From: Thermococcus profundus
Lineage (GTDB): Archaea; Methanobacteriota_B; Thermococci; Thermococcales; Thermococcaceae
Assembly (NCBI RefSeq): GCF_002214585.1
Contig: NZ_CP014862.1
Coordinates: forward strand, 1-64,000
DNA: 64,000 nt
Reading direction: 5' to 3'
Positions 9,806-18,109 of this stretch are shown here, piece after piece; positions within the stretch are counted from its first letter, which is position 1, and every line of letters begins with the position of its first letter. A model generated the notes under the pieces. The model did not search any database, was not told the DNA's origin, and worked only from the letters and a program-made list of their open reading frames with translations. A program made the translations under genes and the position numbers.

Positions 9806-10930
9806 ATGGAGATACTGCTCCTGATAGCTATAATGCTCGCAACCGCGAAGGTAATGGGGTACCTCTTTGAAAAAATTGGTCAGCCCGTTGTTCTGGGTCA
9901 GATATTCGGGGGCCTTTTGATAGGCGTCTTCTTTGACACGAACCCCGTAATCGGCCAGTTCTCTAACCTAGGAGTTCTGCTTCTCCTCTTCATAGCCGGG
10001 CTTGAGAGCGAGCTTGAGGAGTTCAGGAGGGTTGGAAAGCAGAGCGTCTTTGTGGCCGGAATCGGCGTCATCGTTGCATTTCTCCTCGGGTTCGGAGTTG
10101 CGTACTTCTTCGTCCCGTTCCATGAGGCGGTCCTTTACGGTGCTATGATGACGCCGACGAGCGTGAGCATAACCGTAAAGGTGCTCATGGAGCTGAGGAA
10201 GCTGAACACGCGCGAGGGGACGACGATTTTGGCTGCCGCAGTTGTTGATGACGTCCTTGGAATCCTCGTGCTCACCGTTGCCATCTCTATAATTGGAGGA
10301 GGTTCCATCAACTACTCCAGTCTTGCGGAGGTGGTGGTCTCAGTCTCCCTTCTCCTGTTCTTCTTTATCTACTTCGGCCCAGGGATGGCGGATAAAACCT
10401 TCCGCTACATCTCAAAAATCGACCTCCCAGAGAGCGAGACCGCCTTCGCCCTCGTCTTCCTGATAGTCTTCGCCTACCTCGCGGAGCATCTCAATTTGGC
10501 CTCAATACTTGGGGCTTACCTTACCGGCCTTGCACTCGGGCAGATTCCAAAGAAGAAGGCGATAATGGATCACATGAACGTCCTCGGCTACTCACTCTTC
10601 ATACCGCTCTTCTTCGTCGAGGTCGGCATGAGGATAGAACTGTCCTACATACTCCACGCGGGCCTTTTCGCGGTTCTTTACACCACTGCGGCGGTCGTTA
10701 GCAAGATAATCGGCTGCGGACTCGGAGCAAAACTGGGCGGCTTCGACTGGGCCGCTTCCCTCAGGATAGGGGTGGGGATGATACCGAGGATGGGTGTCGA
10801 GCTGGCAATGCTAGCGGTCGCGATGTCGAGTGGAATAATAGGTGGGGATGCCCTCACAGTGGCGATTCTCATGGTCTTCACGACGACGATAATAACGCCG
10901 CCTCTCCTCAAGGTGCTCTACTCAAGATAG
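9806..10930 (+). CDS. Cation:proton antiporter (CPA2, KefB/NapA type), second copy
   Basis: A 374-residue paralogue of the preceding antiporter, with the same order of membrane segments and the same AAAVVDDVLGILV active region. The C-terminal half keeps KIIGCGLGAK and GVGMIPRMGVEL, matching IIGCGLGAV and GVGMVPRMEVAL in its neighbour. Adjacent paired copies suggest a heterodimer, or exchangers with different ion preference. No regulatory C-terminal domain is present, so the CBS protein upstream could serve that role in trans. Confidence 0.9.
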   Translation: MEILLLIAIMLATAKVMGYLFEKIGQPVVLGQIFGGLLIGVFFDTNPVIGQFSNLGVLLLLFIAGLESELEEFRRVGKQSVFVAGIGVIVAFLLGFGVAYFFVPFHEAVLYGAMMTPTSVSITVKVLMELRKLNTREGTTILAAAVVDDVLGILVLTVAISIIGGGSINYSSLAEVVVSVSLLLFFFIYFGPGMADKTFRYISKIDLPESETAFALVFLIVFAYLAEHLNLASILGAYLTGLALGQIPKKKAIMDHMNVLGYSLFIPLFFVEVGMRIELSYILHAGLFAVLYTTAAVVSKIIGCGLGAKLGGFDWAASLRIGVGMIPRMGVELAMLAVAMSSGIIGGDALTVAILMVFTTTIITPPLLKVLYSR

Positions 10931-10966
10931 CATAGCTTTTTAAATCCCCGGCCGTCAGCCCCTAAC

Positions 10967-11581
10967 ATGAGCCTAATAACCACGGTGCTGAGTTCCGCAC
11001 TGCTGATGCTCATCATGATAGACCCGAGCGATAAGATACTTCTGGTCAGCTTCCTCCGAGAGGACTTCGGGATAGAGGACATAAAAGCCCTTATAATCCG
11101 GGCCAACCTCATCGGATTCCTTCTCCTGGCCAGCTTTGCCGTTGCAGGCCAGATAATCCTCCAGGAGATATTTCACATCGATATAAACGCTCTGAAGGTT
11201 GCGGGAGGCTTTGTTCTGTTCAAGATAGGTCTTGAGGCCCTGGAAGGCGGAGGAATGTTCACCCTCAAGAGGGAGAGGGACATCCTCGCTTTAGCGGCCG
11301 TTCCAGTTGCAATGCCCCTCATAGCGGGCCCCGCCGCGATAACCGCTGTGATAACCCTGACGGCAGAGTACGGGTATCTGGTTTCCCTTTCGGCAACCGC
11401 GATAGCGATAGCCCTGGTTGCAGTCTCAATGTTCATAGCCCTCTACATGATGAAATCCGTGAACAAGACCTTCCTCAGTGTGACCATCAGGATAATAGGC
11501 CTCTTCATCATGGCAATAGGTGCCCAGATGATGGTTGAGGGGGTCGTCGGCATCTACCTCCTCATGGTGTCCACAGCTTAG
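10967..11581 (+). CDS. MarC family integral membrane protein
   Basis: 204 residues with six membrane segments and the MarC/UPF0056 pattern ([15 protein letters not shown], then [19 protein letters not shown]). The family was once tied to antibiotic resistance, but its true role is unknown; some archaeal members are reported as amino-acid transporters. A TATA box (CTTTTTAAAT, near 10940) lies about 25 bases before the ATG and no ribosome-binding site is seen, so the mRNA may be leaderless. Confidence 0.87.
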   Translation: MSLITTVLSSALLMLIMIDPSDKILLVSFLREDFGIEDIKALIIRANLIGFLLLASFAVAGQIILQEIFHIDINALKVAGGFVLFKIGLEALEGGGMFTLKRERDILALAAVPVAMPLIAGPAAITAVITLTAEYGYLVSLSATAIAIALVAVSMFIALYMMKSVNKTFLSVTIRIIGLFIMAIGAQMMVEGVVGIYLLMVSTA

Positions 11582-11654
11582 GCTGTCGGATCGACAACTT
11601 CAGCTGGGCTAACCTTTTAACCCCTTCCGCTTTTCCCGGAGAGGAGGGTTCAAA

Positions 11655-12968
11655 ATGAAAGTCAGGCTTGAGAAGGTTAAGGGAACGCGAGACTTGCTCC
11701 CCGAGGAGATGGCGAAGAGGAGATGGGTCTTCGAGAGAATAAGGGAGGTCTTTGAGAGGTATAACTTTCACGAGGTTCTCACACCGACTTTTGAGTATAC
11801 GAAGCTCTTCCAGCTGAGGAGCGGCGAGGAGGTCGTTGAGCAGCTCTACGCCTTCGACGACAAGGGGGGAAGAAACCTCTCGCTCCGCCCGGACATGACA
11901 TCAAGCGTTGCAAGGCTGTACGTTAACCAGTTCCAGAACGCGCCTAAGCCGATCAAGTGGTACTACATGGCAAACATGTTCCGCTATGAGGAGCCCCAGA
12001 GCGGCCGTTATAGGGAGTTCTGGCAGGCCGGTGTGGAGCTCCTGGGAAGCGATAAGGTGGAGGCAGACGCGGAGGTCATAGCCCTCTTCGTCGAGAGCTA
12101 CCTCGCCGTTGGCCTTGAGGACTTTACGGTCAACATCGGAGACAGGGTTCTTCTGGATGAGTTTGCAAGGATGCTCGGCGTCGAGGACGACGTTGGTTTA
12201 ATGAGGCTCATAGACAAGAAGGACAAGATGAGCAGGGAGGACTTTATAGGGGCCCTCAAGGAGTTCGGACTTAACGATGAGGGCGTTGAGAAGGTTCTAT
12301 CTCTAATCGAGATAAAGGGCATTCCCGGGGAAGTTCTCCCGAAGGCGGAGGAGCTCTTCACGAGCGGAGAAGCGAAGGATGAAATAGCGAGGCTCTACGA
12401 GCTCGTAGATTTGCTAGATGCCTACGGTGTCTCCAAGTGGGTAAGGATAGACCTCGGCATAGCGCGCGGTTTCGACTACTATACGAGCATAGTCTTCGAG
12501 GCCATAGCTCCCAACGATCTGGGCATAGGCTCGATAGGCGGCGGAGGAAGGTACGACAACCTCATAGAGGTCTTCGGCGGGAAGCCGACTCCCGCTACCG
12601 GCTTCGCCATAGGGATTGAACGGCTGATCCCCATCCTAGAGCGGAAGGGCCTCCTGCCGGAGGTAAAGCTCAGGCCGGACGTCTACGTCATCCCCATAGG
12701 CGGCGACAGGGAAGTAAAGAAGGCCGCCATAGAGATAGTTCAAGGCCTCAGGGAAGCAATGGTTGGGGCGGACATCGAGCTCACGGGCAGGAAGCTCAGG
12801 AAGGCCCTTGACTACGCCGGAAGACTCGGAGTCCCATACGTCGTTCTCATCGGCAAGAAAGACCTTGAAGCAGGAAGGATAACCCTAAGGGACATGAAGA
12901 CCGGCGAGCAGAGGAACATTGAGAAGGAGAGAGCTGTTGAGGAGATTCTGGGAATACTTGGAGTCTGA
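11655..12968 (+). CDS. hisS: Histidyl-tRNA synthetase
   Basis: Charges tRNA-His. The 437-residue class II enzyme shows motif 2 (FRYEEPQSGRYREFWQ), the histidine-specific region GIARGFDYYTSIVFE, and motif 3 around GFAIGIERL. The C-terminal anticodon-binding domain begins near residue 335. The ATG follows GGAGAGGAGGG. It stands as a single-gene unit, with a TTTTAACC promoter element near 11615. Confidence 0.96.
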   Translation: MKVRLEKVKGTRDLLPEEMAKRRWVFERIREVFERYNFHEVLTPTFEYTKLFQLRSGEEVVEQLYAFDDKGGRNLSLRPDMTSSVARLYVNQFQNAPKPIKWYYMANMFRYEEPQSGRYREFWQAGVELLGSDKVEADAEVIALFVESYLAVGLEDFTVNIGDRVLLDEFARMLGVEDDVGLMRLIDKKDKMSREDFIGALKEFGLNDEGVEKVLSLIEIKGIPGEVLPKAEELFTSGEAKDEIARLYELVDLLDAYGVSKWVRIDLGIARGFDYYTSIVFEAIAPNDLGIGSIGGGGRYDNLIEVFGGKPTPATGFAIGIERLIPILERKGLLPEVKLRPDVYVIPIGGDREVKKAAIEIVQGLREAMVGADIELTGRKLRKALDYAGRLGVPYVVLIGKKDLEAGRITLRDMKTGEQRNIEKERAVEEILGILGV

Positions 12969-13324
12969 ATCACCTCCCAACTTTGAATTCCCCAGCCTTT
13001 CTTTTCATTCTCCAGGCCTCTAACTTTCTCAAGAAAGGGCACTTCGAGCGCCACCGTAGGTAGAGATCTTTAAACCTTCTCCCCATCCCGACCACCAATG
13101 TTTTATTAATGGAGAAGTTTAAGCCCCTAACGGCTTGCGGGATGATGAGTCTGGAGCCCCCTGAAAGGTGAGGAGGTTTCGCGGGGCTGACCGTTTCTTC
13201 TCTTTTTGAAAAAAGTGTTCAATAAACAAACTCCCCTTAACTTCCATCCCGCCACCAGCCGGGGAAACGTTAAAACATCTTTTCCCTATGCGTCCAAAGA
13301 GGATCATCACTCGGGGCGGAGGCA
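12969..13324. other. Intergenic region between hisS and a coiled-coil gene
   Basis: No protein gene is supported here. The region contains the C/D box sRNA described separately, its promoter, and a T-rich tract after it (TTTCTTCTCTTTTTG, 13194-13208) that is a good candidate for its terminator. A TTAAAAC element near 13270 is likely the promoter of the following small gene. Confidence 0.6.
13131..13196 (+). ncRNA. C/D box guide sRNA predicted to target C32 of tRNA-Trp
   Basis: All four boxes are at archaeal spacing: C box ATGATGA at 13142-13148, D' CTGA at 13161-13164, C' GTGAGGA at 13168-13174 (one change from consensus) and D CTGA at 13187-13190. Both guides are exactly 12 bases, and GCGG/CCGT can close the ends. 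TTTTATTAA near 13105 is a fitting TATA box. The D' guide (13149-13160) pairs over 11 bases with the spliced anticodon loop of the tRNA-Trp at 53458 and puts C32 opposite the fifth base before D'. The target of the second guide is unknown. Confidence 0.85.
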
Positions 13325-13603
13325 ATGATAAAAGACCGCCTTTGTAGGGAGTACATAGAGGAGATCGAGAGGCTGGAGAGATCGATCAGAGAGCTCGAAG
13401 AGGAGATAATCGAGCTCAGGATGCAGGTCAGAAAGAAAACCGAGGAAGTGACGAGCCTGAGCATAGAAAACACAAGCCTGAGGCACAGGGTAGAACTCCT
13501 TGAACGCAGGGAGAAGCAGATAATAGAACTCCTGAAAAAGATGAAGATCCCCCTAGTCTTGATCGACGAGGACGAGTTTGAGGATCTGGACATATCTGAA
13601 TGA
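13325..13603 (+). CDS. Small coiled-coil protein of unknown function
   Basis: A 92-residue, highly charged protein that is predicted to be almost wholly helical. Residues about 8-75 show a heptad-like pattern of leucine and isoleucine among E, R and K, typical of a coiled coil, and the C-terminus is acidic (DEDEFEDLD). The ATG has GGAGGCA just before it. Codon use matches its neighbours, which supports a real gene. Function is unknown; a structural or dimerising role is possible. Confidence 0.72.
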   Translation: MIKDRLCREYIEEIERLERSIRELEEEIIELRMQVRKKTEEVTSLSIENTSLRHRVELLERREKQIIELLKKMKIPLVLIDEDEFEDLDISE

Positions 13604-13605
13604 GC

Positions 13606-14913
13606 TCAGCGGTAGTACCCTCCGGGTATCCTCCTGCGCATCTCCTCAAGCCTCTTTTTCAGCTTCTCGTTCAGGCCGAGGGCCACAAGAACCGTGACGG
13701 CCAGGATCACCTGAGAGCCAGGCGAGCACCAGCTCACCAGGGCGTAAAGGCCGAGAATTCCAGCAAGGGGGATTCCCATCCATGCCCAGGCCTTGAGCCA
13801 CCCCGGTATATAATCCTTCATCTTCACCGCCGCGTAGGCCTCTATTATTCCGCCAAACAGTATGAATGCCGATACAGCCCCATCCAAGAGGCCCACCGGA
13901 TTGAGTCCCAGCCAGCTGAGGAGAGACACTATTATGCTGATAGACGCCGCCAAACTCAGGGAAACAAATACGCCGTACCCCCTAGGGAGTCTCATCAGCT
14001 CCCCGATAATTCTCCCTGTCACCTCTCCTATCGGCACCATGCTCGTCATAGCCGCTAGGAACAGGGAGAAGTTGAAGGCGTAAAGCATCGAGGGACCCAG
14101 GTTCTCCCTTATTGCTAGGGGAAGATCCTCAAACAGGAGAACCGAACCGCTCGTCGTCGATGAGGGTTCAATCGTTATCATGGCAACCACCAGAACCAGA
14201 CCTCCCAGCGCCATGAGGGTGTCCAGGAAAGCGCCAGCGGCCACTATCCTTGTCCCTGAAACGTTCCTGGGAAGGATGGCTCCCAGAACCAGATAGAACC
14301 CCATCCCAACGCCGAGGGAGTAAGCGGCCTGTGAGGCCATCTCCAGCGCCATCCTAAGGGTTACCCCCTTCCAGACGAGGATGCCGCTCAGAGTATCAGC
14401 CAGGGCCGCCTGCCCTACGTTGTGGTACATGCCCCATACTACAGCAGACATCGCCACGAAAAACAGCACAAACGATGCCACCATAAAGTCGGCAATCCAC
14501 CGCGTTCCCCCCACCAGAATAAGGAGGAGAAAGATCAGAAAAGCGAGCCCCATACCCATGTTCCAGAGCATACCCCTAGGGATGCCTCCCAGGATTATCG
14601 AGCTTAGGGTCCAGCCTCCGACGATTGAGTAGTAGCCCAGGAGGAGCACGTCAAAGATCAGGAAGAGCAAGGCAAAGGAAGGTTTCCCATATTCTCTGTC
14701 GAAGTATTCCACGAGCTCGTACCTCTTCCTCTTGGTGGTCTCAACGGCCACGGCCAGAATTCCGGTCAGCACGACAACCGATGCAAGGTATACCGCGAGT
14801 CCGCCCAGCCCGTACTTTATCACCATTGCCGGGAACTTCCACACGTTTCCCAGGCCAACCATGAACGCCGCCACAACAAGGGTTAGATAGGGAAAGCCCA
14901 GCCTCCTAGACAT
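13606..14913 (-). CDS. Sodium-dependent transporter, neurotransmitter:sodium symporter family
   Basis: A 435-residue membrane protein with about 11-12 segments, related to LeuT. The N-terminal VAAFMVGLGNVWKFPAM matches the sodium and substrate site region GLGNVWRFP of the family. It should carry an amino acid or similar compound into the cell with sodium. The 3' end meets the coiled-coil gene tail to tail with two bases between. The start follows a weak ribosome-binding site; a TATAT element lies near 14953. Confidence 0.9.
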   Translation of the reverse strand: MSRRLGFPYLTLVVAAFMVGLGNVWKFPAMVIKYGLGGLAVYLASVVVLTGILAVAVETTKRKRYELVEYFDREYGKPSFALLFLIFDVLLLGYYSIVGGWTLSSIILGGIPRGMLWNMGMGLAFLIFLLLILVGGTRWIADFMVASFVLFFVAMSAVVWGMYHNVGQAALADTLSGILVWKGVTLRMALEMASQAAYSLGVGMGFYLVLGAILPRNVSGTRIVAAGAFLDTLMALGGLVLVVAMITIEPSSTTSGSVLLFEDLPLAIRENLGPSMLYAFNFSLFLAAMTSMVPIGEVTGRIIGELMRLPRGYGVFVSLSLAASISIIVSLLSWLGLNPVGLLDGAVSAFILFGGIIEAYAAVKMKDYIPGWLKAWAWMGIPLAGILGLYALVSWCSPGSQVILAVTVLVALGLNEKLKKRLEEMRRRIPGGYYR

Positions 14914-15442
14914 AGGGCATCAACTTACACAAAAGCAAGATTAACCGAGTTATATAATTTTTGGTAGTTTGAAGTTTTTCAGCTTAACCAATACCCTGAG
15001 TCTTCCGGGAATGAGCTAACAGCAGTTAATGGGTTTTCTGGTTGATGTATATGGACAATATTACATTCTGCCACGCCGATAACTGTACATATGTCTCTTA
15101 GATATTGCTCAAAATATCAATTGGCCAATTGTAAGATTTTTATTGCAGAATCGTATCATTATAAACTTAGTTATGAAACGTATATTCTGATTGCTGTTTC
15201 TGATGTGGATTCACCTTTAGAATTAATATTATTTCAAAAAGTTTCATCATTATGATTCAATATTTAACGAAAGTTCTTACTGTGTAATCTACCGTAAATT
15301 TTAGTTATTTGAATGCGAAAGGCTTAAATACGTCATGTACCATAACACAATGTTCGATTGCCATGTACATTAGTGTACTATAACCCAGCAACTTAACTGA
15401 GAGGATTGCTATAATCTGTTTTCATTCCCGGAGGGTCGGAAT
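14914..15442. other. Long AT-rich intergenic region upstream of the filament locus
   Basis: About 530 bases with no convincing gene. It is clearly more AT-rich than its surroundings, which is common upstream of surface-structure loci and may mark a horizontally acquired edge or a large regulatory region. The part near 15300-15390 carries a TATA-like GGCTTAAATACG and a pair of direct repeats. The left end (near 14953) holds the likely promoter for the NSS transporter. Confidence 0.6.
15321..15384 (+). promoter_or_regulatory. Promoter and repeated operator candidate for the winged-helix regulator
   Basis: GGCTTAAATA at 15321-15330 is a good archaeal TATA box. It is followed by two near-identical direct repeats, GTACCATAAC (15337-15346) and GTACTATAAC (15375-15384), 38 bases apart. 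Repeats at the expected transcription start suggest an operator, possibly bound by the regulator encoded just downstream; this is inference. Confidence 0.4.
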
Positions 15443-15700
15443 ATGCGAAGATCGCGGGTTGAAGTCGTGGCCGATATACTGAGGGCCACAAACGGTGTGG
15501 GTGCCACCAAGACTCAGATAGTCTACCGGGCCAACCTCAACTTCAAACTCGCCAGCAGGTATCTGCGGCATCTTCTTGAGAAGGGCTACATTGAAGAGGC
15601 TGAAAGGGACGGAAAAAAGATATACTTGGCAACTCAAAAGGGGCAGGCATTTCTGAGAAGGCTTTTTGAGCTTACCCAAGACTTTGATGGGCTGATATAA
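15443..15700 (+). CDS. Winged helix-turn-helix transcriptional regulator
   Basis: An 85-residue DNA-binding protein of the archaeal single-domain winged-helix type (PF14947-like). The helix-turn-helix lies at about residues 22-50 (ATKTQIVYRANLNFKLASRY) and the wing follows (KGYIEEAERDGKKIYLAT). Regulators of this type often control the adjacent operon. It precedes the TasA-like filament genes by about 200 bases and reads the same way. GGAGG lies eight bases before the ATG; the predicted leader is long, about 90 bases. Confidence 0.85.
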   Translation: MRRSRVEVVADILRATNGVGATKTQIVYRANLNFKLASRYLRHLLEKGYIEEAERDGKKIYLATQKGQAFLRRLFELTQDFDGLI

Positions 15701-15904
15701 GGAGGTTTTTCTTTCCCTCTCCTTAAATTTCATGCTTTTTTAAGGACCTCTCTATACTATTGAATTCACTGAGAACATTGTTACGAAACTACTGTTAGTA
15801 ACTTCTATTAGTAACAACTTTTCTTTTAGCTTAAATAATCATTCATATTTAACTCCATATTGAGGCCCCACAAGGGGACCCCTCTACATATGGAGGTATG
15901 AAAA
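15701..15904. promoter_or_regulatory. Promoter region of the TasA-like operon
   Basis: This 204-base spacer starts with a T-rich tract that probably ends the regulator transcript (15706-15725). Near 15845 the element ATTCATATTTAACTCC resembles a BRE/TATA box for the filament operon. GGAGGTATGAAAA provides the ribosome-binding site for the first filament gene. No other gene is seen. Confidence 0.5.
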
Positions 15905-16447
15905 ATGAAAGCCGGATTGATTGCCCTGTTCGTTATAGGGCTTGTTGCGGTAGGAGTCGGCGCCCAGACCTGGGCTCAGTTCAGCGACACGGAGACGAGC
16001 AGTGGGAACACCATAACTGCTGGAACACTTATCCTCGACGTTGGGGACTCTTTCTCCGTTACAACGTCCACTGATGGAGACGGCGTTGCTCCAGGTGACT
16101 CCGGAACAAAATCCATCACCGTTCAGAACATAGGCAGTGTTAATGGCCACCTCTACGTGACAATAAAGAACGTTCAGGTGACTGACAATCCTCAGGATGT
16201 TGATCCTGCAGGAACATGGGATATAAGAGACGCAGTTATACTCACTATTTATGACACCTCCGGAAATGCCGTTACAACCGACACCCTAAGAAACCTTGAA
16301 AACCAGCAGCTTGACCTTGGAGATCTCGACCCCGACGATGGACAGGTTCAGATCCAGGTTGGTTGGCAGATTGACTCCAACGCCGACAACGGAATCCAGG
16401 GCGACAGCGTTAGCTTCGACATGGAATTCTATCTCGAGCAGAGCTGA
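15905..16447 (+). CDS. TasA/camelysin-like filament subunit with SipW-type signal peptide
   Basis: A 180-residue secreted protein. The hydrophobic signal (residues 4-21) ends TWA, followed by QFSDTETSSGNTITAGTL, the pattern of SipW-dependent precursors such as Bacillus TasA and CalY. The mature part looks like an all-beta jelly roll: VAPGDSGTKSITVQNIGSVN aligns with the TasA stretch LKPGDKLTKDFQFENNGS. TasA and the archaeal bundling pilin AbpA form fibres by donor-strand exchange. The first position in the operon and lack of cysteine suit a major structural subunit; this is inferred. Confidence 0.85.
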   Translation: MKAGLIALFVIGLVAVGVGAQTWAQFSDTETSSGNTITAGTLILDVGDSFSVTTSTDGDGVAPGDSGTKSITVQNIGSVNGHLYVTIKNVQVTDNPQDVDPAGTWDIRDAVILTIYDTSGNAVTTDTLRNLENQQLDLGDLDPDDGQVQIQVGWQIDSNADNGIQGDSVSFDMEFYLEQS

Positions 16448-16484
16448 CCTCCTTCCTTAACTTTCCTTTTAGGGGGTACCAGAG

Positions 16485-17189
16485 ATGAGAAGCGTTGCAC
16501 TGGCTTTCATTCTCGTCGGCCTCGTCTTTGCAGGGATGGGCTACGGTACATGGGCTGTCTACCGGGACACGGAAACCAGCAGCGGGAACTCCATACAGCT
16601 TGGGACTCTCGATTTAGTGCTTACTGATGGAGTACCAGATGCTGATGGACAGTGGGTTATAACAAACGCAGTTCCGGGCTCTACTGCCACGGGGGACATA
16701 AGAATTATAAACAATGGTTCAGTCGAAGCAGACCACGTCGAAATCGGGCTTGAGCTTGTGTGCTGGGAAGACGACGATGGGAACCTTGAAAATGGTCAGG
16801 AATTCGGACCTAGACCGGATGAGGTTGATGGGGTCGGGAACCTTCCCGAAGAGATTAAAGTCACGACACAGTATTATGCGGCGTGGACTGGCGAGAGGAG
16901 GCAGTTGGATAACAATGCTGACATAGGAGACATAGTCGAGACCCTTTACCTTAATTTACCAGCGCCTCCGGCAGTTAATGGAGACGTCAACGACGCAATT
17001 TGGAACCAGAAATATGGTCAGTTTGATATGAACCTCCAGATTGTGGACACCGGCACAGACCAGAACTACTGGCAGGGTGACGTCTGCGAGATCATAGTAC
17101 ATGTCGCGCTAGCCCAAGCTCCGGGACAGCAGGTCTTCACTGAACCGTTTGGATTCACAGAACACCCTGCAAATGAATTACCAACATGA
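16485..17189 (+). CDS. Second TasA-like filament or surface protein
   Basis: 234 residues with a signal peptide ending GYGTWA, then VYRDTETSSGNSIQLGTLDL, very close to the TasA pattern GTWAAF...GTLDLS. The sequence AVPGSTATGDIRIINNGSVE also matches TasA at the strand preceding its core. It is longer than its neighbour and has two cysteines in the mature part, so it may be a minor or tip subunit, or an accessory like TapA. It lies 37 bases downstream with GGGGGTACCAGAG before its ATG. Confidence 0.84.
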   Translation: MRSVALAFILVGLVFAGMGYGTWAVYRDTETSSGNSIQLGTLDLVLTDGVPDADGQWVITNAVPGSTATGDIRIINNGSVEADHVEIGLELVCWEDDDGNLENGQEFGPRPDEVDGVGNLPEEIKVTTQYYAAWTGERRQLDNNADIGDIVETLYLNLPAPPAVNGDVNDAIWNQKYGQFDMNLQIVDTGTDQNYWQGDVCEIIVHVALAQAPGQQVFTEPFGFTEHPANELPT

Positions 17190-17216
17190 ATTACCGAATG
17201 ACGGAGCCCGAGGCCG

Positions 17217-17465
17217 ATGAGAGCCTCAACACTCTTTCTTTTATTGGCGATGCTGGAGCTTTCCATAATATGGATCGTGAGCTATGGCTCAACCTCACCT
17301 CCCGTGGTAGACACCCCAGTGAACGTCTCCAATCAGAGCCCTCACACTCCACCCACCCCTTTCGACCCTGCCGTGGGTCTTGTGGATAAAATCATGAAGA
17401 TAGGCCTGACAGTCTCCCTCACGGGAGTAATGGTGTACTCAATCGCCGGCCTGGTGGTGAGATGA
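17217..17465 (+). CDS. Small two-segment membrane protein of the filament operon
   Basis: An 82-residue protein with an N-terminal hydrophobic segment (about 4-22), a proline- and serine-rich outer loop, and a second membrane segment near residues 60-80. No family was recognised. It overlaps the next gene by ATGA, which argues strongly that it is a real, translated member of the operon. A role in anchoring or assembling the fibre is possible but unproven. Confidence 0.65.
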   Translation: MRASTLFLLLAMLELSIIWIVSYGSTSPPVVDTPVNVSNQSPHTPPTPFDPAVGLVDKIMKIGLTVSLTGVMVYSIAGLVVR

Positions 17466-18109
17466 TGAAGAAGCTCCTGATGTTGTTGCTCGGACTCAGC
17501 CTGTTTGCCGTTTACATTTCAAACGCGAGCTTCGCCTATTTCAGTGACAGTGAGATGGTGGAAGTGTCCATCCAGGCCGGTGAATGGGGGCAGGGGGTCA
17601 GCGTACTCTACCCCTGCCCCTATCTTTTGATATACTGCCGCTCAGGCGGTGGTGGAAGCGATTTCACGGGCTTGAACTTCACTCCCTTCGGGGCGGAGAG
17701 GCTTGACCCATCAAAGGTTCAGAACATCTTTGCGCAGGAGAACTATTCCATCGGCGTCCCTTCTGATGGCTCCTCCGTCCAGTGCCATAATGAGGTGTGC
17801 ATCGGCTACCTCGGGAACATCTGGCTCTACCCGGAGTCGAACGTGACCCTAGAGAGGGTCAGGATATCCTGGACGGGGGGAGGGAGACTCAGAGCTTTCT
17901 GGGTCGGCAACTACAAAGTCGGAGGGACAAACCAGACGTCCACTGCGGAGTTCCATGTTGGGAAGGAACTCAGGGGAGGCTGTCTCTACCCTGTGACCTT
18001 TAAGTTCCGCGGCATCGGCCTTCAGGACGAGTATGAGTTCACCATAACGTTCTTCTTCTCTAACGGGCACTCCAGGACTATACACTTCAGGCTGGGTGAT
18101 GGCGATTGA
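17462..18109 (+). CDS. Third SipW-type secreted protein of the filament operon
   Basis: 215 residues with a signal peptide ending NASFAYFSDSEMVEVSIQAG, again the SipW-dependent pattern (A-F/Y-F-S-D). The mature part has four or more cysteines (CPYLLIYC, then CHNEVC and GGCLYP), so disulfides are likely, unlike the first subunit. This suggests a minor, cap or anchor protein. It overlaps both neighbours by ATGA/TTGA, so dosage is probably coupled to the signal peptidase that would process it. Confidence 0.78.
   Translation: MMKKLLMLLLGLSLFAVYISNASFAYFSDSEMVEVSIQAGEWGQGVSVLYPCPYLLIYCRSGGGGSDFTGLNFTPFGAERLDPSKVQNIFAQENYSIGVPSDGSSVQCHNEVCIGYLGNIWLYPESNVTLERVRISWTGGGRLRAFWVGNYKVGGTNQTSTAEFHVGKELRGGCLYPVTFKFRGIGLQDEYEFTITFFFSNGHSRTIHFRLGDGD

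Noticed and set aside
14914-15442. Small genes or guide RNAs in the long AT-rich spacer
   Set aside because: No frame has a ribosome site and no C/D box set with 12-base guides is present.
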